Origin: a virus
Reading direction: 5' to 3' (one strand)
Length of the DNA: 22,905 bases
Virus record (IMG/VR): IMGVR_UViG_3300023210_000240
Location: 1-22,905 of that record
Part shown: piece after piece, positions 15,233 through 22,790 of the stretch
Layout of the letters: each line of letters begins with the position of its first letter
Numbering within the stretch: the stretch's first letter is position 1
Translations under genes and position numbers: made by a program
The notes under the pieces: model-generated
Databases searched by the model: none
What the model saw: only the letters and a program-made list of their open reading frames with translations
What the model was told of the DNA's origin: nothing

Positions 15233-15540
15233 TATATTTCTTTTTTAAGCGTTCTTGATTTTGGACCAGTTGACATATTTCTCATCTCTTCTTGCATTTT
15301 TTCTTGTGAAGGTGCTTCAGGAGATGGAGCCATTGCTTGTGCCATTTGCATTTGCATTGCAAATCTTTCAAATTTTTGATTTTCTATTTTAGTTAGAAGT
15401 TCTTCGTATACTAATCTTTTTTCTAAAAAAGGAATTTCAGATTCATAATGTTTTTGAATAACTTGTTTTTGCTTTTGAATTTCTTCTTCAGTATATTCTT
15501 TTTCTTGAGATGGTTTTTCTTTTATAGATGTTTTTGACAT
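15232..15540 (-). CDS. Small coiled-coil protein, unknown function
   Basis: A 102-residue, highly charged Gln/Lys/Glu-rich protein. It has a long helix over about residues 16-65 (TEEEIQKQKQVIQKHYESEI then EKRLVYEELLTKIENQKF), a Met/Gln/Ala stretch (AMQMQMAQAMAPSP) and a basic tail. It has no membrane segment. It is the first gene after a promoter-like element (site D) and couples through TAATG to the YkuD-like gene. A spanin- or holin-partner role is conceivable from this position but there is no signal or lipobox to support it. Confidence 0.65.
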   Translation of the reverse strand: MSKTSIKEKPSQEKEYTEEEIQKQKQVIQKHYESEIPFLEKRLVYEELLTKIENQKFERFAMQMQMAQAMAPSPEAPSQEKMQEEMRNMSTGPKSRTLKKEI

Positions 15541-15570
15541 TTTTTTGGTTTTAAAAATTTGTAATAAGTA

Positions 15571-15605
15571 AATATACTTATAAAGTTTAAACTTTACAAA
15601 TTTTT
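15571..15605 (-). promoter_or_regulatory. Promoter-like element, site D, with palindrome
   Basis: On the minus strand TTG (15599-15597) lies exactly 23 bases before TATATT (15576-15571), the same geometry as site B; over about 32 bases the two sites differ at only three or so positions up to TATATT. Positions 15581-15596 form a perfect 16-base palindrome around TTTAAA. The element lies in an 86-base spacer 31 bases before the ATG at 15540. A phage promoter, perhaps with a dimeric regulator site, is the likely meaning. Confidence 0.55.
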
Positions 15606-15626
15606 AAATTTAAAATGTGTAAGAAA

Positions 15627-16010
15627 TTATAAATGTATATTTTTACTTTTATACATTAATCTTGCAAATTCATAATTAAGAAACAATTCTTCATTTGCTT
15701 TAACATCTTTTTTGGTATAAAAATCTAATGTTCTCTTTTCTTTATTAAATTTTATTGTAACATTATTATCTTTTCTAGAATTATATATTGCTCCATAACC
15801 ATATGGAATAATGATTTCATTTTTTATTGCAAAACTGTTACAACCAATTCCTGGAATAGTTCTAACTTTTTTAAACTCATCTTTAGAAAGAAATAAACCA
15901 TGACATTCCTCCAATAAAGTATCTTTTGGAATGTCATTTATAGCAAATACACCCCATCCATGGAGTATACTTTTTCTAACTTCAATGTTTGGATTTTTTT
16001 CTAATATCAT
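15627..16010 (-). CDS. Stand-alone SET-domain protein lysine methyltransferase
   Basis: A 127-residue protein that is little more than a SET domain, close in size to the chlorovirus enzyme vSET. GWGVFA (18-23) is the N-terminal SAM-binding turn. IYNSRKDNN (75-83) corresponds to the NHS-x(n)-N motif that threads the knot, here NS with a short loop. EELFLNYEF (107-115) is the C-terminal motif with the catalytic Tyr113. A methyl group from SAM would be put on a lysine of a protein. No pre-SET or post-SET zinc cysteines are present. It starts inside the stop of the tail-fibre gene (ATGA). The target is unknown; nearby lysine-rich proteins such as the IHF-like one are candidates. Confidence 0.88.
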   Translation of the reverse strand: MILEKNPNIEVRKSILHGWGVFAINDIPKDTLLEECHGLFLSKDEFKKVRTIPGIGCNSFAIKNEIIIPYGYGAIYNSRKDNNVTIKFNKEKRTLDFYTKKDVKANEELFLNYEFARLMYKSKNIHL

Positions 16011-18496
16011 ATACCAGCTCCATCTTGATGGAAAACACCTTCTATTATTAAACTAAAAGGAACAATAAGATTATCACCTGATATATCAGTTGTATATTCA
16101 ATATTAAATACTATTATATCATTTTCATAAAGAGAAGATACATCAACTTCACACAATTCTATTTCATGTAACATATTATTAACAGAAGACCATGTTGTTG
16201 CACCTATTGCACCTGATATTACATTAGATGCTCCATCTATTAAAACTGATGTATTATTTGGATCTCTTGATCCAGCTGCAGACAATAAATCTGCAGAGCT
16301 AAATTCTCTTTTAACTAAAGTTTTTCCTCCAGCAGGATCTGCAATAAAATTTCCTGAAACAGCTTGTGGTAATGCTTTTGCTGTTAATGTAATAGGATCA
16401 CTATTTAAATCAACAGCCATTCCTCCAGATTGAAATTCAACTGCACATTTTATTTTAAGAGGAAATGCTGTACATGTTCCTATTGGTATTGGAAATTGAA
16501 CACTTAAAGAATCTCCTTCCTCAATTACTGAAAAATTAATTTCATGTGTCCAATTATCTCCTGTAGTATTACCAACAGTTTCTGCATAATTTCCTAAATC
16601 TATTGTTGGATTCATGCCACCAGTTAATGAACCAGACCATACTCTACCACTTAAAAATATTGTTTTTCTAAACATTCCTAAACCTGTTCCTGATGGTATA
16701 CCTACTTTAGAAACATTAAATGCGCTATCAATTATTTTACATCTTTCAAATATTGGATAACTAACTGGAGCTCCATTAGGAACTGTTGTTCTTATTCTAC
16801 ACCAATATGCAGTTATAGGAGTACCTCCAACAGTAATAGACTTTGGCTGCCAATCAATATCTACAAATTTAAAATTATTTATAGAATTATATGCAGTATC
16901 ATTAGTTGCTCCTAATCTATAAAATTCTTTTGATTCATCTCCTGGATTACCTCTTCTAAAAAAAGCATTTCCATAAGGATAACCTTCTTCAGCAGATGTA
17001 GCCATACAAGAAACAATTTTCCATGCTCCTAATGATCCATCCCATATTTCAAATACATAATCCCCTAAATCACCAGTTGTAGCTGTATTTACTAACATTT
17101 CTAATCCCCACCATTTAAGTGCATTTGAAGAAACATCATATCTTCTTGATCCAAATGTTATTGTATCATTAGTTGCTCCAGTAGGAAAAGTGAATGTACT
17201 TCCTGATTTACTTATAACATCTGTTGTTATATCAGTTATATTATTACCATCAGTTGCAGCACCTGCATTATCTGAAGTAAATGCAACCAATCCTGTTATA
17301 AAAGGAGCACCTTTACCAAATGAAGATTCAATACCTTTTTCTGAAAATCCTGCAGAAAGTTGATCAGCTCCAAATATATTAAAACTTGAATCAAATTCAC
17401 TAGTTGGTTCTTGTATATATGTTAATGTAAATTCTGATTTACCAGCTACCTCTGGATTATAAATATAATTTGGTTGATGATTAGCCGATATTCTATAAAT
17501 AGAACTTTCTAAACCAACTCCTGTTGCTCCAATATCAACAGCAACAGCATATGTAACATTTTCTATTCTACCTCCAAGTAAATTAGAAGTTTGATATACA
17601 CCATCTGTACTTAAAGCATTAGTAGCATTAAATATGTTTGGTGTAAATATTAATGCAGTTGGATAGTCTACTCCTGGTCCAGGTGTAATAGTTGCCCCAC
17701 CTCCTTCTGTTCTAATAGCGTTAGTTACATTTGGAGAACCTGTATTAAACCCAAACATCTGGGCTCTACCACCATTGGTTGGAGCCACTCCCGTAGGATC
17801 ATCTGTGGTGATTAAAAGGACATTATCTATAGTACCAGGAGAATTAGGTACATGTATACCTTCTAAAGCTAAAACACCTGTTTCTACTCTTAATGCATTT
17901 GCCATACCTCCACCTTCTACTCTAATATTGCTACCTATTGTTTTTCCACCACCTGTTCTATTTATTCCAGTACCTGGCCCAGTAGTTCCAGTCCCATATA
18001 ATGTAATATCATATACTGAATTTGTACCACTAACTTGATTACATTCAACTGCAGCTTGTACAGAATTTGGAACTAATACACTAAATCCTTGTATATAACC
18101 CTGATCTCCTACTTGTATAACATCATATGCAGTTACACTACCATCACCAATTGTTGTATGTTCCCATCCACCTTCTGATATTAAAGATAAACCTGTTATA
18201 TCTAAAGTTGCAGTTTCAGGATATGTTCCAGGTCTTACAGAAATTAAATCACCAGGACTTGAAGCAGTAATTGCAGCACCTATTGTTAAATATTGTAAAT
18301 CTTGTCTACCAGGTAATGCAGTACCATCGTTACCATTAACAGCATCTACCCATAATGTGTTTCCTGTAACAATTGGTGATGAACCTCCTATTATATCAGC
18401 CATTGTAGCATATACATTAGCTGTACTAGGATTGTTTGCACCTACTGCAGCTTGATATTCATCATTTGGTAAAAATCTGTGTATTCCGTCTGACAT
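16007..18496 (-). CDS. Tail fibre or spike with right-handed beta-helix
   Basis: An 829-residue protein. After a short N-terminal anchor (1-45), NTLWVDAVNGNDG (46-58) and QYLTIGAAI...GDLISVRPGTYPE (68-94) match the opening of parallel beta-helix proteins of the pectate-lyase type. Gly/Asn-rich coils follow to about residue 340. The C-terminal 400 residues or so are Gly/Ser/Thr/Asn-rich beta domains (for example FKFVDIDWQPKSITVGG) probably forming further trimeric binding parts. No catalytic triad of a depolymerase could be identified. Receptor binding or surface-glycan degradation is likely. The gene is coupled to the coiled-coil gene before it (TAATG) and to the SET gene after it (ATGA). Confidence 0.8.
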   Translation of the reverse strand: MSDGIHRFLPNDEYQAAVGANNPSTANVYATMADIIGGSSPIVTGNTLWVDAVNGNDGTALPGRQDLQYLTIGAAITASSPGDLISVRPGTYPETATLDITGLSLISEGGWEHTTIGDGSVTAYDVIQVGDQGYIQGFSVLVPNSVQAAVECNQVSGTNSVYDITLYGTGTTGPGTGINRTGGGKTIGSNIRVEGGGMANALRVETGVLALEGIHVPNSPGTIDNVLLITTDDPTGVAPTNGGRAQMFGFNTGSPNVTNAIRTEGGGATITPGPGVDYPTALIFTPNIFNATNALSTDGVYQTSNLLGGRIENVTYAVAVDIGATGVGLESSIYRISANHQPNYIYNPEVAGKSEFTLTYIQEPTSEFDSSFNIFGADQLSAGFSEKGIESSFGKGAPFITGLVAFTSDNAGAATDGNNITDITTDVISKSGSTFTFPTGATNDTITFGSRRYDVSSNALKWWGLEMLVNTATTGDLGDYVFEIWDGSLGAWKIVSCMATSAEEGYPYGNAFFRRGNPGDESKEFYRLGATNDTAYNSINNFKFVDIDWQPKSITVGGTPITAYWCRIRTTVPNGAPVSYPIFERCKIIDSAFNVSKVGIPSGTGLGMFRKTIFLSGRVWSGSLTGGMNPTIDLGNYAETVGNTTGDNWTHEINFSVIEEGDSLSVQFPIPIGTCTAFPLKIKCAVEFQSGGMAVDLNSDPITLTAKALPQAVSGNFIADPAGGKTLVKREFSSADLLSAAGSRDPNNTSVLIDGASNVISGAIGATTWSSVNNMLHEIELCEVDVSSLYENDIIVFNIEYTTDISGDNLIVPFSLIIEGVFHQDGAGI

Positions 18497-18834
18497 TATT
18501 TAGTTTTTTTAGTTGTTCTTTTAGTTCTTGATCTAGAAGCTGCATTTGACATTAATTGTTCTTCCATCTTTCCTATCTTAACTTTAAGATCAGTATTTTC
18601 TTGAACTAATAAATCTATTTTTGATTCTAATTCATCAATCTTTTGTTTTAATTCTTCTATTACTTTAGCAAGTAATTTTCCTTCTGCTCTCCACTCTTTA
18701 TCTTCTTTTTCTTCTTCTCTAATTTCTTTTGCAGCAGAAATATCTATTTTCTTTTTCCAAATATTCCAAACTTCTTTTATACCAAAAGCTCCAATAAGAG
18801 CTACTAGACCTGCTATTATCGTGCTTTCTTCCAT
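18496..18834 (-). CDS. Membrane-anchored coiled-coil protein, holin-like candidate
   Basis: This 112-residue protein has one hydrophobic segment at residues 5-20 (TIIAGLVALIGAFGIK). A long charged helix runs over about 33-97, with heptad-like EELKQKIDELESKIDLLVQE (61-80), and the tail is very basic (RSRTKRTTKKTK). A single N-terminal span with a coiled coil occurs in type III-like holins and in accessory lysis or infection proteins. It lies only two bases after the 121-residue gene and joins the fibre gene by TAATG. A holin is the leading guess because the cell-wall enzyme is in the same region, but a tail-assembly chaperone or membrane-docking virion protein is possible. Confidence 0.6.
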   Translation of the reverse strand: MEESTIIAGLVALIGAFGIKEVWNIWKKKIDISAAKEIREEEKEDKEWRAEGKLLAKVIEELKQKIDELESKIDLLVQENTDLKVKIGKMEEQLMSNAASRSRTKRTTKKTK

Positions 18835-18836
18835 GA

Positions 18837-19202
18837 TTACTGAACTATTGAGATTACTAAATCAGCATTACCTGCTGTGTCTGGATCAGGATCAAAAGAT
18901 ATTGGACCTACAAGATTAGATTCATCAGAACTAAAAGAAACACTTTCACCTGGTTTTAATCTTCCACCTGCAACTAAAGATTCTGTAGCAGTTGACGCAT
19001 TAAAAAATGATATTGAATAAGTTGAACCAGTTGTTTGAATACCAGCTACTATTTCTCTTGATAAACTAGCAGCTCTTGTTGCTGGTGTTGGCGCACCACC
19101 TGATGCTACAACAATTTGTTTTAATAGTTTAAGTACGCCTAATTCATAAGCATAATTACTTCCTTTGTTACCATACTTTGGATTTCCGTTACCTAAGCCC
19201 AT
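18837..19202 (-). CDS. Small beta-rich virion-like protein
   Basis: A 121-residue protein with N-terminal Gly/Asn/Tyr-rich MGLGNGNPKYGNKGSNYAYE, a short helix (LGVLKLLKQIVVA) and then a beta domain rich in Ser, Thr, Gly (SISFFNASTATESLVAGG, LKPGESVSFSSDESN). It has no signal peptide. The pattern is typical of small virion or decoration proteins but has no recognised family. Its start is preceded by the strongest promoter-like element of the window (site B), suggesting high expression of this gene and the fibre genes behind it. Confidence 0.65.
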   Translation of the reverse strand: MGLGNGNPKYGNKGSNYAYELGVLKLLKQIVVASGGAPTPATRAASLSREIVAGIQTTGSTYSISFFNASTATESLVAGGRLKPGESVSFSSDESNLVGPISFDPDPDTAGNADLVISIVQ

Positions 19203-19220
19203 AATAAAATTTTTATAAAT

Positions 19221-19262
19221 ATATATACTATAATATACTTAAAATGTTTAAATTTTACAAAT
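19221..19262 (-). promoter_or_regulatory. Promoter-like element, site B
   Basis: On the minus strand TTGTAAAATTTAAACATTTT is followed by AAGTATATTATAGTATATAT, with TTG at 19260-19258 and TATATT at 19237-19232. The spacing from TTG to TATATT is 23 bases, as at site D, and TATATTATAGTATATAT is shared with site A. The ATG of the 121-residue gene is 30 bases downstream at 19202. It does not match the TTG/TAnnTTTG consensus of Bacteroidota well, hinting at a phage-specific promoter. Confidence 0.6.
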
Positions 19263-19280
19263 TAAGCATTAACTTATTAG

Positions 19281-19502
19281 TTATTTATCTTTATAATAGT
19301 CAGATTCTAAATAATATTCTTGACTTCCTGTTATTTCAGTTAGTTTAGAAATCATTTCTTCTTCTGTTAAAAAACTATATAAAGTTGGTTGACCAGTATT
19401 AAGTAGTTGATCGTTTCCTAATTTACCAAATCCTGATACATCACTATTTGTATCAATAACAATCCAATATCTATTTAAATCTGTTTTTTCTATTGTTTCC
19501 AT
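19281..19502 (-). CDS. Small acidic protein, unknown function
   Basis: A 73-residue acidic protein, METIEKTDLNRYWIVIDTNS at the start and a Tyr/Asp/Glu-rich end (SQEYYLESDYYKDK). A short beta-alpha arrangement is plausible (WIVIDTN ... TLYSFLTEEEMISKLTEIT). Its ATG overlaps the adhesin stop as TAATG, so it is probably a cotranslated chaperone or accessory of the adhesin, as small proteins after tail fibre genes often are. That role is inference from position. Confidence 0.6.
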   Translation of the reverse strand: METIEKTDLNRYWIVIDTNSDVSGFGKLGNDQLLNTGQPTLYSFLTEEEMISKLTEITGSQEYYLESDYYKDK

Positions 19503-20959
19503 TATATACCTCCTCCATCAGTTATGGTCCAACCATAAATATTAATTAAACTTGTTCTTGCTGTCTCAGCTGGACCTCCTAAAGTATATTGTGATGAACC
19601 AAAATCAATATTAGGAATTGGAGTATAACCTACTCCTCCTGGATATGAAGATTGCAATGTTGCTTCCCATCCAACTAAAATTGCATCATAATCTGATGTT
19701 AATAATGTTAGACCAGTCATAAAAAGACTAAAACCGTTAGGTTGCAAAGGATCAGTACCTACAGATGATATATCCCAACTAGATAAATCACTTGAAAAAC
19801 CTGTAGTCTGTCTAAACAGGCCTGACATAGACTCAACATTTGAAACATCCCATGAAGATAAAGTAGATCCAGATGCAGCAAAGCTTGATGCATCATAAAA
19901 TGTATTAATCATTAGGATACCTGAACTAGTATCCCAAGAGTCAAGATTTTGACTAAAAGATGTTGCTAATCTAAAAAGTGTGCTAAAACTTGTAACATTA
20001 CTAACATCCCAACCACTTATGTCTTGGTTAAATAATGGGCAAAATGAAAACATTCCACCTATATCTGTTGCACTACTCATATCCCAAGAACTAATGTCTT
20101 GATTAAAACTTGTAGCTCTAAACATTTGATCAAATTCTTCAATTCCTGATACATCCCATGATGCAAAACTTGGATTTGCTACAAAAGGTCCACCAAAAGC
20201 AGTATTTCTTTTAAACATTACAGTAAAACCAGCTCTTAAATTTAAATCTGCTACAGAAAAAACAGGTATATCAGTTGCAGTACAATTCATAAAATGAGCT
20301 GAATCAAAAGCACCAGCCAAATCTTTCCAAGGTTGTGTACCCCATTGTTTAATTTCTATTAGTTCATCTTGTGAACCCATAGAAATCTTTGGAAATAAAC
20401 CAGAAATTTTAACTTCATATGTACCTGCTACTGCATATGGATGAGTAATTGTGCTACCTGTATTTCCAATTACATTTTCTATTGCAGAACCATCACCCCA
20501 ATCTACATATGCATTTATAGGTAATATATTAAATCCTGCAGGACTTCTCATTATATTTATATCATCTCCAGGAGCAGCTGTTGTCCATTCTGTTATTAAT
20601 GGGACATAACTAGTAGTTTGAACAACTTGATTTGAATATGATTGTCCATACAAATTTGTTGCATATGCTCTAAAATAATATGTAGTATCATTTAATAAAC
20701 CATCTATATCAAGTATATCAACAGTAAAAGGACCTACACCACCACTACCTGAACTTTTAAAATTATCAGCAATTGTTGGATTAAAACTTGTGCTCCAACA
20801 TATACCAGTATCTGTTACAACTCCTCCTCCTTCATCTGTAACTTCACAACTAGTATCAAAATTTGTTAATTCTATATTTGTTAAAGTCATAGTAAGTGAA
20901 CCAAGAGTAGCAATTGTTTCACCTTGACCAAAAAAACTAAAAGGAATTTGTTGTGCCAT
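19502..20959 (-). CDS. Adhesin/tail fibre: FN3-like, PKD and BspA-like repeats
   Basis: A 485-residue protein of three modules. Residues 20-117 form a Bacteroidota FN3-like domain (TDTGICWSTSFNPT, then YYFRAYATNLYGQSYSNQVV). Residues 120-190 are PKD-like, with YVDWGDGS (151-158) and HPYAVAGTYEVKISG (173-187). About 205-415 are BspA/DUF285-type repeats with phrases such as FNQDISSWDMSSATDIGGMF (285-304) and FNQDISGWDVSNVTSFSTLF (310-329), period about 25. These repeats bind surfaces and are common in Bacteroidota cell-surface proteins. There is no signal peptide, so the protein is probably a virion part such as a receptor-binding fibre. The TAA is coupled by TAATG to the next gene. Confidence 0.85.
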   Translation of the reverse strand: MAQQIPFSFFGQGETIATLGSLTMTLTNIELTNFDTSCEVTDEGGGVVTDTGICWSTSFNPTIADNFKSSGSGGVGPFTVDILDIDGLLNDTTYYFRAYATNLYGQSYSNQVVQTTSYVPLITEWTTAAPGDDINIMRSPAGFNILPINAYVDWGDGSAIENVIGNTGSTITHPYAVAGTYEVKISGLFPKISMGSQDELIEIKQWGTQPWKDLAGAFDSAHFMNCTATDIPVFSVADLNLRAGFTVMFKRNTAFGGPFVANPSFASWDVSGIEEFDQMFRATSFNQDISSWDMSSATDIGGMFSFCPLFNQDISGWDVSNVTSFSTLFRLATSFSQNLDSWDTSSGILMINTFYDASSFAASGSTLSSWDVSNVESMSGLFRQTTGFSSDLSSWDISSVGTDPLQPNGFSLFMTGLTLLTSDYDAILVGWEATLQSSYPGGVGYTPIPNIDFGSSQYTLGGPAETARTSLINIYGWTITDGGGI

Positions 20960-20970
20960 TTTAAATAAAT

Positions 20971-21528
20971 TTATGCATTATATCCAATAGTAGCCACACC
21001 TCTAGAAGTTTCTCCATCACTAACAATAGTTATTATATCAACTTTTCCTGAAGTATTTGATAAAGTTGGTGTAATACCTAAAGGCCATTCAACACCAGGT
21101 GCAAAACCAAGAATTGGTGAAACTGCTCCTTCATATTCAATTATAATTATATATGTTCCAGCAGGAGGGGCTATTACTGTTTTTCCACTTGCTGTACCTA
21201 TTGTGAGAGTGTAAACAGGTATTGTATCACCATCTAAAGTAACTTTATAATATTGATTACAATTTTCACCATCTATTACTAAAAATGCAGGATCAAGAAC
21301 ACCTTTATTCTCACCTATTTTTGGTGGTAAATATACTACAGGACAAGTTCCAGTTCCTCCTCCTAAATCTGTTGCTCTTATCAACCTAGATCTCATTTGA
21401 CCTTGAGTTTCTCTACTTCTATTTCCAACATTAGTTGATGCTAACATTATAAAATCAGAGTTTTCTACTTTTTTGACTATTCTTTTTCTTCTAAATAATC
21501 CTAGGGCATCTAATACAAAATTGCTCAT
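20971..21528 (-). CDS. Virion or tail-related protein, unknown family
   Basis: This 185-residue protein has a basic N-terminus (MSNFVLDALGLFRRKRIVKK), then beta-rich sequence with Gly-rich turns (DLGGGTGTCPVVYLPPK, about 73-89; GKTVIAPPAGTYIIIIEYEG, about 144-163). It lacks a signal peptide or membrane span. It is the first gene after the terminator and site C that close off the T9SS gene, and is 11 bases before the adhesin. An adaptor for the fibre or a tail-tip component fits the position. I do not recognise the family. Confidence 0.65.
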   Translation of the reverse strand: MSNFVLDALGLFRRKRIVKKVENSDFIMLASTNVGNRSRETQGQMRSRLIRATDLGGGTGTCPVVYLPPKIGENKGVLDPAFLVIDGENCNQYYKVTLDGDTIPVYTLTIGTASGKTVIAPPAGTYIIIIEYEGAVSPILGFAPGVEWPLGITPTLSNTSGKVDIITIVSDGETSRGVATIGYNA

Positions 21529-21558
21529 TTTTTAATTTTTAATATTTTTATTTGTTGG

Positions 21559-21576
21559 CATATATTATAATATACA
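21559..21576 (-). promoter_or_regulatory. Promoter-like element, site C
   Basis: Minus strand TGTATATTATAATATATG, with TATATT at 21574-21569, some 41 bases before the ATG at 21528. It differs from the site A/B core by one base, but no clear TTG is present 23 bases upstream, where the preceding terminator hairpin sits. It is a likely start for the adhesin transcript. Confidence 0.4.
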
Positions 21577-21603
21577 AAAAAAATTTATTCTTTTATAAAT
21601 TTT
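21576..21603 (-). terminator. Intrinsic terminator overlapping the T9SS gene stop
   Basis: On the minus strand AAAATTTAT-AAAAGA-ATAAATTTT (21603-21580) is a perfect 9-base inverted repeat with a 6-base loop, followed by four further T (21579-21576) that with the stem give eight in a row. The TAA of the 401-residue gene (21587-21585) lies in its 3' arm. The stem is all A/T, so it is weaker than the capsid terminator. Confidence 0.5.
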
Positions 21604-22790
21604 CCTATAGCATTTACATTATCGCTTTTAGATTTTAATATATATGCTCCTTTGTTAAATTTTTCTATATTTATTTGAAAATCATGAATTTCTCCAATAA
21701 AATGTTTTTTATAAACTCTATTTCCGCTCATATCAAATATCTGTATATTATGATTTATTAGAGGATCTAATGTATAATCCATTTCTAATTCAATATAATC
21801 TATAGCTGGATTAGGTTTTATATTTAAACCAATTGTTTTTTCATTTTCAACATTAACAGATACAGGATAAAAAGTTTTTGAGTTACCATCATAATCTACT
21901 TGTCTTAAACGATAATAAGATAATCCTATATGTGGATATAGATCTTTTAATTCATACAATTTAGGTGTGTTACAATTCCCATGTCCAGGCAATCTATCAA
22001 CTTCTTTCCACTCATAACAATCTATACTATTTTCAACAACATAATAATCATTATTAACTTGTGATTCTACAATCCAATCAATATCTACGCTTGTTCCGTC
22101 TGCTTCTGCTGTGAAAGAAAGTAAATCTATTGGTAGAGAAGTGCCTGAACCTGATCCCAACAAAAAAAAATCATCAAACCAAAATTCTTCTCCTGCTCTA
22201 TCCACTACGGCTAAAACATCAATTGCAATCTGTCTGGTTCCTAACGGAAAAATCAATTCTATAATAGAATACCCATCTCCAGCCAAGGTTCTATCTCCTC
22301 CTCCTGCTGGTGTATATATATCTACATTACCATTGACAACTTTACTAACAGTCTTAGAATTAAAATCCCAATAAGCATTATTATTTCCAGTTATTCTAAC
22401 TTCTGAAAGATAAGTTAATCCACCATCAGTAGAAACTTGCACATCTATATAGTCACTTGCATCAATTCCTGAGTTAGGTCCTGTTGATGTAAATCTATAA
22501 GAACCAACATTAAGTTGAACCTTATACTCTTGTGTTGGATCTAATGTGTCTATATTAGGTAAACTATACCAATCATATTCATCATTTGCATTTCCTGTAC
22601 CATATATAACTGCAGATGCTGGTGCAGATTTAGATGCATTACTAAAAAATCCTGTTGTAGCAGCTCCTACCCACCAATTTCCTGACCATGTATATCCTTC
22701 CATTTGATCATATGCAACTGTATCTGGAAATGTTTGACCATTAACAATACGCATAATACTTAACAATAATATCAGTAATTTAATTTTCAT
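21585..22790 (-). CDS. Type IX secretion-targeted protein with C-terminal sorting domain
   Basis: A 401-residue protein. Residues 1-18 (MKIKLLILLLSIMRIVNG, then QTF) form a Sec signal peptide with no lipobox Cys. About 19-212 is a beta-sandwich-like domain (ASDYIDVQVSTDGGLTY, ending EEFWFDDFFLLGSG), comparable in style to MAM or jelly-roll domains. LPIDLLSFTAEADGTSVDIDW (starting near 219) opens an FN3-like module common just before sorting domains. Residues about 325-401 are a type A T9SS sorting domain: IKPNPAIDYIEL, IQIFDMSGNRVYKK, FNKGAYILK. T9SS is confined to Bacteroidota, so the product should cross the host outer membrane during infection. Some stretches use more G/C-rich codons than neighbours, hinting at host origin. 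Confidence 0.85.
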   Translation of the reverse strand: MKIKLLILLLSIMRIVNGQTFPDTVAYDQMEGYTWSGNWWVGAATTGFFSNASKSAPASAVIYGTGNANDEYDWYSLPNIDTLDPTQEYKVQLNVGSYRFTSTGPNSGIDASDYIDVQVSTDGGLTYLSEVRITGNNNAYWDFNSKTVSKVVNGNVDIYTPAGGGDRTLAGDGYSIIELIFPLGTRQIAIDVLAVVDRAGEEFWFDDFFLLGSGSGTSLPIDLLSFTAEADGTSVDIDWIVESQVNNDYYVVENSIDCYEWKEVDRLPGHGNCNTPKLYELKDLYPHIGLSYYRLRQVDYDGNSKTFYPVSVNVENEKTIGLNIKPNPAIDYIELEMDYTLDPLINHNIQIFDMSGNRVYKKHFIGEIHDFQINIEKFNKGAYILKSKSDNVNAIGKFIKE

